Position numbers and translations under genes: made by a program. A stretch of 64,000 nt of DNA, taken from Scytalidium lignicola (lineage: Eukaryota; Ascomycota; Leotiomycetes). Below the pieces are notes generated by a model. The model was given only the letters and a program-made list of their open reading frames with translations, searched no databases and had not been told where the DNA came from. Position 1 is the stretch's first letter, and the number at the start of each line of letters is the position of its first letter. Below are positions 34,204-44,864 of the stretch, in pieces. The stretch is from assembly GCA_002812745.2 (NCBI GenBank), contig NCSJ02000210.1, forward strand, positions 1-64,000. The letters run 5' to 3'.

Positions 34204-36331
34204 GGATAAGCAGAATTACCACTATCATTTACGTACAGTAGTAATATGCTTTAGATAGACATTATAAATATGATTAGGAACTTTTTACGATCACGGTATT
34301 ATTTTCCTTGACACAGACCATCAGTTTGTGAAATTCAGCTGAGGACTCAGATCGGTAGATCTCAGCGTGGATGGACAAAGCACGGTGTCTACAATGCCCG
34401 TCAACAGGAAGATCAACAGAAGGACTAATATCCCATACCGCCATGGCGATCACTCTCCAATGATGACCCACTCATGGTACATAAGATAGAGATCGTCGAC
34501 TGCCAAGATCAATCGGAGAATTGCGCGCATGAACGGTCCGTGAAGAACGCACTGTCATGGAGCAATCGTGGAGAAAGCGCACAGGCTGTACATGTACATC
34601 CCTAGGAATGCCTTGTAATGATAGTGATCTTCAGAATTCGTCATCGCTGAACTGAGACCCTAAATAATCCACTGTAGATCCCTATTTCGCATGCTTGACG
34701 AGAGTCTTGCAGCCCTATGAGTCTCGTGTAGTAAGCACGCACGGCATGGTAGGCTCCTGCGTACGGAGGACGGTACATGGGATATAGACTGCGTCATTTA
34801 GTCTCATTAAATTGACTTAAATTGAATAAGTAGAACGTGAAAAATCATATTAGATATGTCCATTTGCATGACTATTGGCACATAAAGAATCGAAGCATCT
34901 TCTTATAGAGCTTCGTTTCCTTGTCTCGACTCTCAACGTATAACCTTGCTTTTTAAGACAAAAGATCTGAACAAGTGATAAGGATCAATAGATATATTTA
35001 ATTGGGTTTGGTCTATTTCGGAGAATCTAGGATTTTGATTATTTAACTTGATATCATGATATACGTATTTTTAAATGTGATTTTTAATATTTCGGTTAAT
35101 ATTTTTTAATTTTTAATATATTGCGTAGAAAAATGAATTCAACGCCAATGCTTTGAAGGAATAGATAGAGATTAGCTATTAAACTATCATAAACACTTAC
35201 ATTAGATCTATTATGCTTCCAGGCTCTAGCTAAATATTATGATTCTTCCTTATATAAGCTTCTTTGCGGCTTCAGATATCACACCTTTGGAGTCACGTGT
35301 AGTAATACCACACTCCAATTAAATTGAATCACCAATATAAAATCCATAGAAAGATATCACATTTTGAGAGAAAAGAGAATATCGCGTTTAGTCGAGCTCT
35401 TAGAACCATTATTCTCTAGACGCAGTAAGTTGTTGTGACGGTATATATTCACGTGAAAATAAATGAGCAAGTCATGTGATGTATTCTATAACTATACCAA
35501 AGCTCTTCGTTTTACTCTTTATCTAAAGTGATACCCCTTAAAATGTGCTCATATATTTATAGATATATAATAGTCGGCTGGTGAACAAAAATACATCTCA
35601 TTTTAACTTCTAATAATAAATCACGTGAACACATAGTCACGTGAGCGGAGTAGCCTCCGGTCCCGAGATTCTGTTATCTATTGATAGGGCAAGTCAACTT
35701 CACTTTTAAATAAATCATATCACCACACCATCTGATTCCAATGCATGAGAAATCGTTACATGGGGGTTGACTAGCTCTGCCCAACTGGATAATTAGATGA
35801 GACTAAGCTGCTGCGCGGGGGCAGTTAATTAAACTTGGCCTCGCCCTCTGTGTCAAACCCCCATTTTCCAGATAGTCACCTCCAAACTACTGGTCGGGCA
35901 AGTCTGATAAGCTTTTTTTTGTGTATATCAATACATCCTGGGACCGACATGCCACATCCGGAATATAAATTCGATGCTGTAGCTCAGTGCCGTCGGGATT
36001 TCCTTGCTTCCCCGTGTTTTAGACCTGGTGCTTCCCTAAGTCAGCAGCTTTCCCGCTTGAGTAGAGCTACTGGCACGAATGGCCGTTGGACATAGTAGTA
36101 TTTTTGAAAAGATCTCCACTAGGTTGTTTAGCCCGACTCTTGTACACGTTTCTTACTGCACGTAATCCTGGCCTTGAACTACTACTGTAGCTCCTTCACA
36201 GACTAGTTTTTGAGCTTATAAGCACAACCTTCACGTCGCTCTATCCTCTATACAGTAACTTGACGTCCAAAGGCCTCATTCTACTGCAGTTGAGCCCATA
36301 TACCCTTTCTTCTTTCCCTTTATTTTACACC
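34204..36331. promoter_or_regulatory. Intergenic, 2.1 kb, AT-rich with CACGTG cluster
   Basis: An AT-rich stretch covers about 34800-35250. CACGTG boxes occur at 35294, 35450, 35622 and 35638, two of them flanked as TCACGTGA. The last 1 kb is the likely promoter of the oxygenase-like gene. Confidence 0.45.
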
Positions 36332-37414
36332 ATGTCGACAGCTGCCACCGCAACCTTTCAAGATGGAGACTCTCAAGCCTTCAAGAAAGTTGAGGTTGAC
36401 TTGAGACCGGCTGTGGCGTCAATCTTCGACCCCGCTGTGCACATGTCATTCACACCACCTACTGAAGTTCACACTCTGGAAGAACTCGATCTCCCCTCTC
36501 CCCTATCCGCAGGTCCCGTAGCAATCACCGCCCCATTTCCCCTGTTCAGTCAGGAAGGTATCCGTGCCCTCCGCGCTGATCTATTCCGTCCAGAGCTTCT
36601 ATCGAAGCATTCATATCGGGAGGACAAGACCCCTGGAATCTACAAGATCCGAGGGTATGGTAAAGATGCCCCGTTCGTGTATAGTGCGTGGACGTCGCCA
36701 GAGCTTATCAAAGCTTGTTCGCAAGCCGCCGGTGTGGAACTCGAGGTGGTTTTTGATTATGAGATTGGTCACATCAATGTGCAGCTGCCACCAGGGGCTC
36801 AAGGAAATAGTGAAAATGATATCTTGAGCAACATCCCTTCGGCTGATCCTCCAAAGCAGATTGCTCAAGTCAATGAGGAGGATCGGAAGGCTGCAGAACA
36901 AGATCAGGGAACCCTGACGGCTTGGCACAACGATTCATATCCCTGGGTCTGTGTATGCATGCTCTCGGATCCCACCGGTATGGTTGGAGGAGAGACAGCT
37001 TTACGCAAGGGAGACGGTAGCATTCTGAAAGTGCGCGGACCCCAGATTGGTTCCGCGGTTATGATGCAAGGTGGACTTATCAACCACGTGGCCTTGAAGG
37101 CGATGGGAGCCGGAGAGCGTATCACGATGGTTACAAGTTTCCGGCCAAAGGATCCTAAAGCCTATGATGGCAGTAACTTGGGGAACGTCAAGAAAGTGAG
37201 CGACCACAACAGGCTCTTTGAGCAATGGACATCGTACAGAGCCGGAGTCTTGGCTAAGAGAGCCGATGCGTTTAAGGATAGTTTAACTGGACTGAACGCT
37301 GAGGAGATTCATAAGGTTACAAAGGCCTGGGCTCAGGAGCAGATTGAATATTTGGAGACAACTGTCAGGGAGCTGACAGAAGATGGACATAAGGGTAACT
37401 ACAATTACAAATAG
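36332..37414 (+). CDS. 2-oxoglutarate/Fe(II) oxygenase-like protein
   Basis: A single exon of 360 residues. The ATG at 36332 (MSTAATATFQDGDSQ) is chosen over the open frame from 36260, whose first codon is not ATG. The core carries WHNDSYPWVCV, matching the HxD iron-binding dyad of a jelly-roll oxygenase. About 60 residues later comes INHVALKAMGAGERITMVTSFRPK, which supplies a distal histidine and the arginine that would bind 2-oxoglutarate. GGETALRKGDG lies between them, as in fungal proteins annotated as Fe2OG dioxygenase family. Substrate unknown. It is convergent with the HpcH/HpaI aldolase with only 100 nt between stops, a common pairing only in the sense of neighbourhood. The frame is intact. 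Confidence 0.75.
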   Translation: MSTAATATFQDGDSQAFKKVEVDLRPAVASIFDPAVHMSFTPPTEVHTLEELDLPSPLSAGPVAITAPFPLFSQEGIRALRADLFRPELLSKHSYREDKTPGIYKIRGYGKDAPFVYSAWTSPELIKACSQAAGVELEVVFDYEIGHINVQLPPGAQGNSENDILSNIPSADPPKQIAQVNEEDRKAAEQDQGTLTAWHNDSYPWVCVCMLSDPTGMVGGETALRKGDGSILKVRGPQIGSAVMMQGGLINHVALKAMGAGERITMVTSFRPKDPKAYDGSNLGNVKKVSDHNRLFEQWTSYRAGVLAKRADAFKDSLTGLNAEEIHKVTKAWAQEQIEYLETTVRELTEDGHKGNYNYK

Positions 37415-37514
37415 TCGAGATTTAATCTATGCAAAAATAAAGTATTATACCATCTTCCTGAGTTTATTTTATATATACTGCTTTTTAATTCCTTAAATGT
37501 TACAGATTTATGAT

Positions 37515-38315
37515 TCAAGATTTTGCTTCTAATATGCTTTTCTTTGCTTTTCCTAATACCAACTCCGCTCCTTGCACAAGTAACGCCGCATCACCAGCCA
37601 GCAAAAAGTAGTCAAAACCCATTTCGACCTGTCTTGGTAACTTGTCTTGAGAACCAAGAATTCCTACCGGGATGTTGAGTTTCTTTGCGATTGCTAGAAT
37701 TTTCTTGAGTGCATTAATATACTCTTCCTCATCTCCATCACTGCCAGAAAATCCCATTGAGCTCCTCAAGTCCACGGGGCCAACGAAGACACCATTGACA
37801 CCTTTAGTGCTCATGATGGCCTCTGCATTCTCTACTCCATCTACACTCTCAATCATGGCATGTACTGCGACTTCCTTGATCATCTCTGACCGGTACTTAT
37901 CAAAACTCGTGGTCTTCTCATCGAGATCGGCAAACGGCGTGCGGAACGGGCCACTACTGCGCTGTCCAAGGGGAGGATAGCACGCATACTTGATGACTTG
38001 ATCCATCTCATCCTTGTTGTTAATCATGGGCACGATGATGGCACTCACGCCACTGTCTAAAGCCCATTTGATCCATTCAACGCCGTGCGAAGGCACTCGA
38101 ATAACAGGGACACACGACCCTTGCGACGCCGTAATCGTGGCATGAACCATATCGTTTGCCTGATGAGCAGAGAGTGGCGAATGTTCCATATCAATCAGAA
38201 GCCAGTCAAAGCCTGACCGGGCCATTATTTGGGCAGCATAGGTGGTGTTGAGGGAGACGAACCCTCCGAGGAGGGGCGCCTTTGCTTGGATTTTCTTGTT
38301 AAATGAGGTTGTCAT
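37515..38315 (-). CDS. HpcH/HpaI aldolase family protein
   Basis: A single exon of 266 residues from the ATG at 38315 (MTTSFNKKIQAK); the in-frame extension to 38354 is charged and family-unlike. Signatures are FDWLLIDMEHSP with the metal-coordinating region, VPVIRVPSHGVEWIKWALDSGVSAIIVPMI, YPPLGQRSSGP with the active-site arginine loop, HAMIESVDGVENAEAI with the metal-binding glutamate, and GVFVGPVDLRSSMG with the metal-binding aspartate. Members cleave 4-hydroxy-2-oxo acids to pyruvate or glyoxylate and an aldehyde, the last step of aromatic meta-cleavage and sugar-acid routes. With the permease on the other side of the divergent promoter it may handle an imported acid. Confidence 0.92.
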   Translation of the reverse strand: MTTSFNKKIQAKAPLLGGFVSLNTTYAAQIMARSGFDWLLIDMEHSPLSAHQANDMVHATITASQGSCVPVIRVPSHGVEWIKWALDSGVSAIIVPMINNKDEMDQVIKYACYPPLGQRSSGPFRTPFADLDEKTTSFDKYRSEMIKEVAVHAMIESVDGVENAEAIMSTKGVNGVFVGPVDLRSSMGFSGSDGDEEEYINALKKILAIAKKLNIPVGILGSQDKLPRQVEMGFDYFLLAGDAALLVQGAELVLGKAKKSILEAKS

Positions 38316-39280
38316 GTCTTTTTCTTTTTCCCTGGAGCAAATGAGCGAATACACAAATTCATCGTATACATTTTGATTTTGTAATTTATTTGCGTGGGTC
38401 TTTACTATCCTATCCCACTCTGCAACGGGGCGTTGAATTGCGCGGTCACAGTAATTACTTGTGAAAAGGGGAAAATTTTGCTATCTTCTCATTGGTGGCA
38501 CACGGACACATCGACTGATTAGCTGTTTACGGGCTCCGCTGGAAAATGGCAGGTCCTAAGATACACGTGCACGGCGTGTAAGGGCTGTTATAACAAAAGG
38601 GTAATTCACTAGAAATTCTGCTTGGCCGCAGAGAAGACCCTTTCCGCAGCGATCAGGGTTCATATGCTGCAGTATCAGTAAAGTTGCTAAGATCATTTGT
38701 CGTATGAAAGCCAACAAAAACATTTAATTACTGTGTAGAATGTAACCTTGCGGATATCCCGCCGAAGATAAGCGTGCGAAGAGATAAGGGGGGCAAAGTC
38801 GATCCATCACCCAAAACAGCTTCTTTTTCCCTCGAGGGAAGGCTGCTCCCGGTGTGCTCTCTTGCTATTGGATGATCCCAAGTGTCGAAAGTCTCTTTAT
38901 CGAATCATCGTCGCTGTTGCTCTGCTTGCCCGATGATAGGGAAATGGACGAGGCTGAAGCTCGGATTGTCAGCCTTTGGCTCCCATTGCTGGCCGTTGGT
39001 ATGGGGTAATTGTCCGCATGTTTCAATGCATCTCCGTTGATAGACGCGTCCAATGTGATACCGAGATTCCGATAAGCTCTCCCACGAGCTGTGAGAACTG
39101 CATAAAGTGTACGCATGATGCCAGGATTTATTTTGGAGATCGGCACAAGGTGGTAGCAGCCTTCAGGAACAGTCTCTGCATCACTCCTTCTTATTCCTAC
39201 TCTGTCCCGTCATTGTGTTTGCATTTCCAATTCGGCTTCGATAAAACACTCTACAGTCTGGGCTGCCATTACCTATCGAG
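38316..39280. promoter_or_regulatory. Divergent promoter between aldolase and MFS transporter
   Basis: About 1 kb. One CACGTG at 38564. No ORF of note. Confidence 0.4.
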
Positions 39281-41086
39281 ATGGCGGACATTGAGAAGAA
39301 GGTTCTTGACTCGCCAATTGACCAACCTTTGAGCGATGAAGAAGTAGGGCAGAGCGAGACGGTCGATGGTGAGCTGGCACCAATCCATCTCCCAGGTCTT
39401 GACTCTGTCTTCGAAGAACAAGCGGCGCTGGTAAACCATGCCGTTCAAGTAATGGGTATGGGAAAGTACCAGTGGGCCCTTTTCTTGTTGGCTGGTTATG
39501 GTTGGATGTGTGATCAGGTAAGAGGTTCCCAAGAAATAATTATTTCGTTATCCTCCAACTTCCTTGGAACTTGCTGCTAACACGAATGAATTCTCAGCTC
39601 TGGCAAACAACCGTCTCCGATGCACTGTCTCAGGTGGCTGTTGAATTCCAGCCCAAACATTCTGCATTCCTCTCCTTGGCTCTCATCGCTGGACTTGTCT
39701 GCGGTGCTAGCTTCTGGGGTCTTGGATCCGACCTGATTGGACGACGATTGGCCTTTAACACTACTCTCTTCATCGCAGGTGTGTTTGGAATTGCGGCTGG
39801 TGCAGCTCCAAACTTTGTAGGATGCGCTGTTATGGTCGCCATAATTGGCTTTGGAGTTGGCGGGAATTGTGAGCGAAAAATATCCTGCTTCGAGTTTCAG
39901 ACCGCGCAAAGTTGCTAATATCTAATTTAGTACCTGTTGACAGCGCCATCTTCCTCGAATTTCTTCCTGCTACTCACCAGTACTTGCTTGTCATTCTGAG
40001 CGTGTGGTGGGCTCTTGGTCAGATCATCCCGGCCGCTGCAGCATGGGGATTCCTTCCCAATTTCTCCTGCGCAGCGGATGTGCTACCTGGCCACTGCTTG
40101 AAGGAAGATAACATGGGATGGAGATACCTACTGTACACCATGGGTGCTTTTACCTTTGTGCTCTGGATTGGACGTTTCTTCTTCTTTCATCTGCATGAAT
40201 CGCCCAAATATTTGATCGGTCAGGGTCGTTATGTGGAAGCAATTGAGGTCTTGGATGCAGTGGCTAAGTACAACGGTTGCACGCAACCACTTACTGTTGC
40301 TCGTCTTGAGCAGGTGGAGCGTGAGCACATCGAGCGACACGGTGCTCAATTTGGCGTTGAGCGTATTTCGGGCCGTAAGGCTGTACTCATGCGATCGCTT
40401 TCTGCCTTCAAGCCCGGCGGTTTCCCTCATGTGCGAGCTCTGTTCTCGACCTTCAAACTTGCATATAGTTTCACTCTAATTCTTCTGATCTGGGGTATGA
40501 TTGGTCTCGCGTCGCCTTTGTACAGCAACTTCCTTCCCGAGTATCTTGCAGAGCACGGTGCTCAGGCTGGCGATTCAAGTATCAACACTACCTACCGAAA
40601 CAACTTTATCGTTATCGTGTGCAGTCTTCCAGGAACACTTCTCGGTGGTTGGTTGATTACAATTAAACACGTGGGAAGAAGAGGAACTTTGGGTGGATCA
40701 CTCATCCTCTCAGGTGTCTTCCTGTTCGCCTTTACGTCTGCTCGTACAAATGCCGCGAACTTGGCTTTCAACTGTGTGACTACTTTTGTTCAATATATGT
40801 AAGCTAACCCTGTTATTCTGTACACGTATTTTGGTACTAACCTAGTGATAGTATGTGGGGTGCACTCTATTGCTACACACCTGAGGTCATTCCATCTATT
40901 CATCGTGGAACTGGTACTGGGTTGGCATCCGCGTTCAATCGTATCTGTGGTCTCATGGCCCCAATTATTGCAACGTATGTTGGGTTTTCAGATACCCCGA
41001 TCTTTGTATCTGCAGCTCTATATGTTGTAGCTGGAGTCCTCAGTTTCTGCTTGCCATTTGAGACAATGGGCAAGGCCAGCTTGTAA
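39281..41086 (+). CDS. MFS transporter, SV2/sugar-transporter-like
   Basis: Four exons (introns 39518-39597, 39869-39930 and 40799-40851) encode 536 residues. The N-terminus is acidic (about 45 residues) and is followed by GMGKYQWALFLLAGYGWMCDQ, a signature of fungal transporters related to synaptic-vesicle SV2 and bacterial niacin/aromatic-acid permeases. GLGSDLIGRRLAF is the TM2-TM3 loop motif, FLEFLPATHQYLLVILSVWWALGQ spans TM4-TM5, and LHESPKYLIGQGR is the start of the central loop. TM11-12 carry YCYTPEVIPSIHRGTGTG, typical of the sugar-porter superfamily. It probably imports an organic acid or aromatic compound. The divergent gene encodes an HpcH/HpaI aldolase. Frame intact. Confidence 0.9.
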
Positions 41087-41704
41087 GCTTTGAGGTAGAT
41101 AGAAGATGATTTATAATTGAGATATTCCCAGGCTTCTGCCTGGAAGCTAAGCAACTTTTCGTTAAAATGTGACAAAATCCAGCATTCTGTGACATGTGTA
41201 CGCCTTTTTATTCGAGCCTATCAGGTAACTGCATTAAGTAGGCGTGGTAAGGTAGGAGTTTTGAATGACCAGCAAACCGATAGGTGCATGAAGTTCATGA
41301 TGAGACCGCAAGCCTTCAATTTCTTCTTCAACTGAACGTATGAAATCTAGATCCTACCATTAAAAGATAATTTAATCCGTAAACTCCAGCTTATGTGCAA
41401 TACAGTTTGTGCAGTGACATGAGCTCAAGATATTTTTGACTAATACTCTATCCCGAGACCATTGGTCATTTCCTAGATCCCGCAAATACATTCGGTCTTT
41501 TAGTCTTCAAATGCTTTCTGAGCATAACACATTCATCGGGCTATTCTGAACCAAGCAGTCATGGCTAAGGAACTCAACGTTGCTTAGGAAATTTATAAAG
41601 CATCGATATCTTATTAATAGCTGAGGGAACTGTGATATAGTCCTAGCTGCCGATACATACCTCTTGATCATACCTGATCTATGAGTAGAACCAAAGCACT
41701 TTGC
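41087..41704. other. Convergent intergenic spacer
   Basis: 3' flanks of two MFS genes. Nothing recognised. Confidence 0.6.
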
Positions 41705-43397
41705 TCAGATTGTGTACCGGAAACCTGCCTGCTTCTCAATGACCTTGCCGCCTCGTTCAGCTCGTTTATTTGCACGATGAAACTTGATAGACAAAAGCAA
41801 TACTATAATAATACACAAACCATTGGCAATCATGCAAGCCTCGATACCAGGCACGTAACCTGGAGCGTCCTGCTCTCTGAATACAGTACTGCCAATGATA
41901 CCACCGATACCACCAGCCCCAACCAGCGAGGCAGAGCAGAAAGCCCGCTTCCACTGTCCTCGAATGTTGTTTGCTTGGTATGTCAAAACCGCCGGAACAT
42001 TTGCGTTTGCACATATCGTAGCAAGGAATACTCCGAAATAGCGAACTCCATTATTACTCACAAAGCCGAGGAGGGGAAGGCCAATAAGTCCAATGATGGC
42101 ATTAAAAACCACCACTGGGCCTCGTGTGTGTAGTTTGTCAGCATAGTAAGCTTGGGTAAACATGACTATGGCAGCAGCGACGTAAGGTGGCGCAACTAGG
42201 CATTGTGATTTAGCAAGATCAAAACCCATTCCACTTCGAAGGCTAAATAGAAGTTAGCAAAACCTGGTATTGTGTAACTGAGATACACATTGTTAATATA
42301 TTACTCACATGATAGGGAGAAAATAGGCGATAGCGTAGCTGTTGGTCGTTGTGAGCATGAAAAGTGCGGCAAATGCCCAGACTTTGAGATCTAGTGCATT
42401 CTTCAGGTACGGTCCAAGCTTGAAAGGTTCTGGAATGGCGTCTGCACGGTCACGTTCAATGACTGCAACAATGTAAGATGCTTCCTTTTCATTGAGGAAC
42501 TTCCATGATTTCTTGGAGTTCTCTGGAAAGTCCACTATGAGGAAATAACCAAGGATGCCAGCTATACAAGTAAGTATCCCTTCTATCTATTGTGGTACGA
42601 AGTTAGTAATCCCCCAACACAAGTCCTTTTCGAACACATTTGGATTGAAACTTACAATGAAAATCCAGCGCCAGCCACCTAGTCCAGCCAAGCCTTTCAT
42701 CTGCATAAGACCATATGCTAGTATACCGGATAGCGCTGAAGCCATACTTCCAATCAGATAGAATACTGCGTTTCGCTTTTGTAGTTGATATCTCGGATAC
42801 CAGCATGAAAGTAGATATGCACATCCGGGGAAGAAACCAGCCTCCAAGATCCCGAGAATGATTCGGAGTCCAACCATAACTTCCCAATCCGGAGCGAAGC
42901 CAAAGCCCTACGTAGTCTTGTCAGATATATAAAGAAGGGGCCTTGGTTGATGAAAACTCACAATCATACATGCACCCCAGAAGAGCACAATAGCTGACAG
43001 AAAGGTTCGGGGGCCGATTTTTCGGAGGAGGACAGTCGCAGGCGGTTGGAAGATGACATAGGGGATGAAAAATATGAGAGTTATAATGTTGTATCTTGGG
43101 CCGATCAAATTCAAGTCCACAGTCATCCTATCGGCAAATTACTATTCTATACTTAATTGAACAGATGGGATAGGATACTTACCCTGCGATTGCTGCGGAT
43201 CCAAGATTTGTTCTATCCATCAGACTTGCACAGTATAGGACACCAAGAGTGGTAACCAGTCTGTAATCAACACGACGGGTGATGCGCCGCCCCTCCTCTT
43301 CGGAGAAAGCATTGATTACGGCATCTTTCGAATCTGATGTCCGCACTCGTTCAGCATGGTCGATGTTAGTGTCCTTCTCCAAATCTTCCGTAGACAT
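41705..43397 (-). CDS. MFS permease, Dal5/ACS-type family
   Basis: Six short exons join without a break. The start ATG at 43397 (MSTEDLEKDTNIDHAER) precedes VDYRLVTTLGVLYCASLMDRTNLGSAAIAG, the TM1 region of this family, then YNIITLIFFIPYVIFQPPATVLLRKIG for TM2, RIILGILEAGFFPGCAYLLSCWYPR for TM4 and a QAGFRYTI C-terminus. The DRTN after TM1 and EAGFFPG in TM4 place it in the anion:cation symporter group near nicotinate- or vitamin-permease-like proteins. It is tail to tail with the SV2-like transporter, so two unrelated carriers sit side by side near the aldolase. All junctions I tested keep frame. Confidence 0.9.
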
Positions 43398-44864
43398 TAT
43401 CGATTCTTGAGTATGAAAAAGATGGCCGGTCTGTGTCGTGTGCAGGAGTTGTCTGAGCTAATACAGATGGCAATACAGATGATAATGAGAACTCTCAAGA
43501 GAACTCTGAACCTGGTCGAGTTACGGACAATATCATCGTGTTCTTATACCCTGGATGGTACTGTGCATACGATGATCTTCCTGGATCTTCATACCCCGCC
43601 TTTGATAGTGGCCCCAACACATCGGGTACATTGTTTCAAGCCAAGAGCCAAGCAGGATGGCACAGCTCGGTGTCATTCTTTGAGATTCAGTGCCTCTGTG
43701 ATGGTAGAGAGGAAGGTTCATGCCTCCGGAGCTACACTTCTCTTTCTGGCCACCCGGTCCGTTGTCGTCCAGTCTTCCCGTCAATAGATGCATATGGATG
43801 GTATGCTTCATCGTCCTGATTCAACTGATTTTTGATATAATCTGGGTCTAGACTCTGGGGGTTTGCATATCATACGTAGTCGGGGGGTGGAGCGTAACCA
43901 ATCTACGTGTAAGCCAAGTGGCTAAGTACGCCATGTGGTCTGTGAAAAACCTGGGGAAGCCCAGTCCACGCTGAGCATGATGTTACTTTTCTTATACGTA
44001 GAGTAGACAATCGGTGATAGGATGGAATAGCTGATGCGTGGGAGGGGGAAAACGAGGCGACTCTATGCTTGGCTGGCTTGGATGTCGCGGGGTAGATAAG
44101 AGAGATCTTGGAGACAGACAGGATTTGGTGATTCGTTTGCCACGGTAACTGAGAAAAGAGAGAAGCTTTGCAGGAGGCAAACAGGTTGAAATCTTATATT
44201 TCCTGCAGACCGTAGTCTGGCACTGATCCTGATATTAATACTAATTTAGAGTATCGAACTCTCTGTATTCGATGGTTGTTTTGTTGAGTAATCGGCATCA
44301 CGAACCACTGTCATGATGAATAATCTTTTCTTCGAACTGAACATTTCCATGCATATAGTAATATAGTAATACTATACAATTATGCAGACTTAGCCGTGGA
44401 AAAGTGCCGGGAGGCAAAACAGAGACAAAAGCTACTTGGCGCGGGGTAGAGCTGATGTTGGCCAAGCAACAATTGCAGGGCCAAGTCAAAGCGAAACCAT
44501 TCAATCTTGCGACGTTGCGTTTCTCCGAGGTAAAAAGCTGTTCAACGGTTCACTTCGATCATGATTGGAGCGTTCGGGAAAAATGGTTGTGACTTTCAAC
44601 TTGGGATTGCCTACAGCCTAGGCTCATGCCATTTTAGGCAATGATTTGTGGATTTTAAGGTTGTTCGTGACCTTCTCTTCATCTAAAATTAGGAGACAAA
44701 ATGGCTAATGAAAATATATCGTAGCAGATCATCGATATATCATATACGCCACTATATGTTCATACTAGTTTTACATTGAATGTTTATCTGTTTATCTGCA
44801 TCTCTCGGCTCGAGTCGAATTCAATAGACTGCTGCTCCGATGTAGTTTGCAAGCTCTTCCTGCT
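43398..44864. other. Intergenic, 1.5 kb
   Basis: Promoter of the permease followed by DNA without recognisable genes; overlapping ORFs of about 90-140 codons on both strands at 43.4-43.8 kb lack family features. Confidence 0.5.

Noticed and set aside
34800..35250. RIP-mutated transposon relic in AT-rich DNA
   Set aside because: High AT alone; I saw no terminal repeats, target-site duplication or transposase remnant.
43356..43819. Overlapping plus- and minus-strand ORFs of about 90-140 codons
   Set aside because: Mutually overlapping, without family features, and partly antisense to the first exon of the permease.
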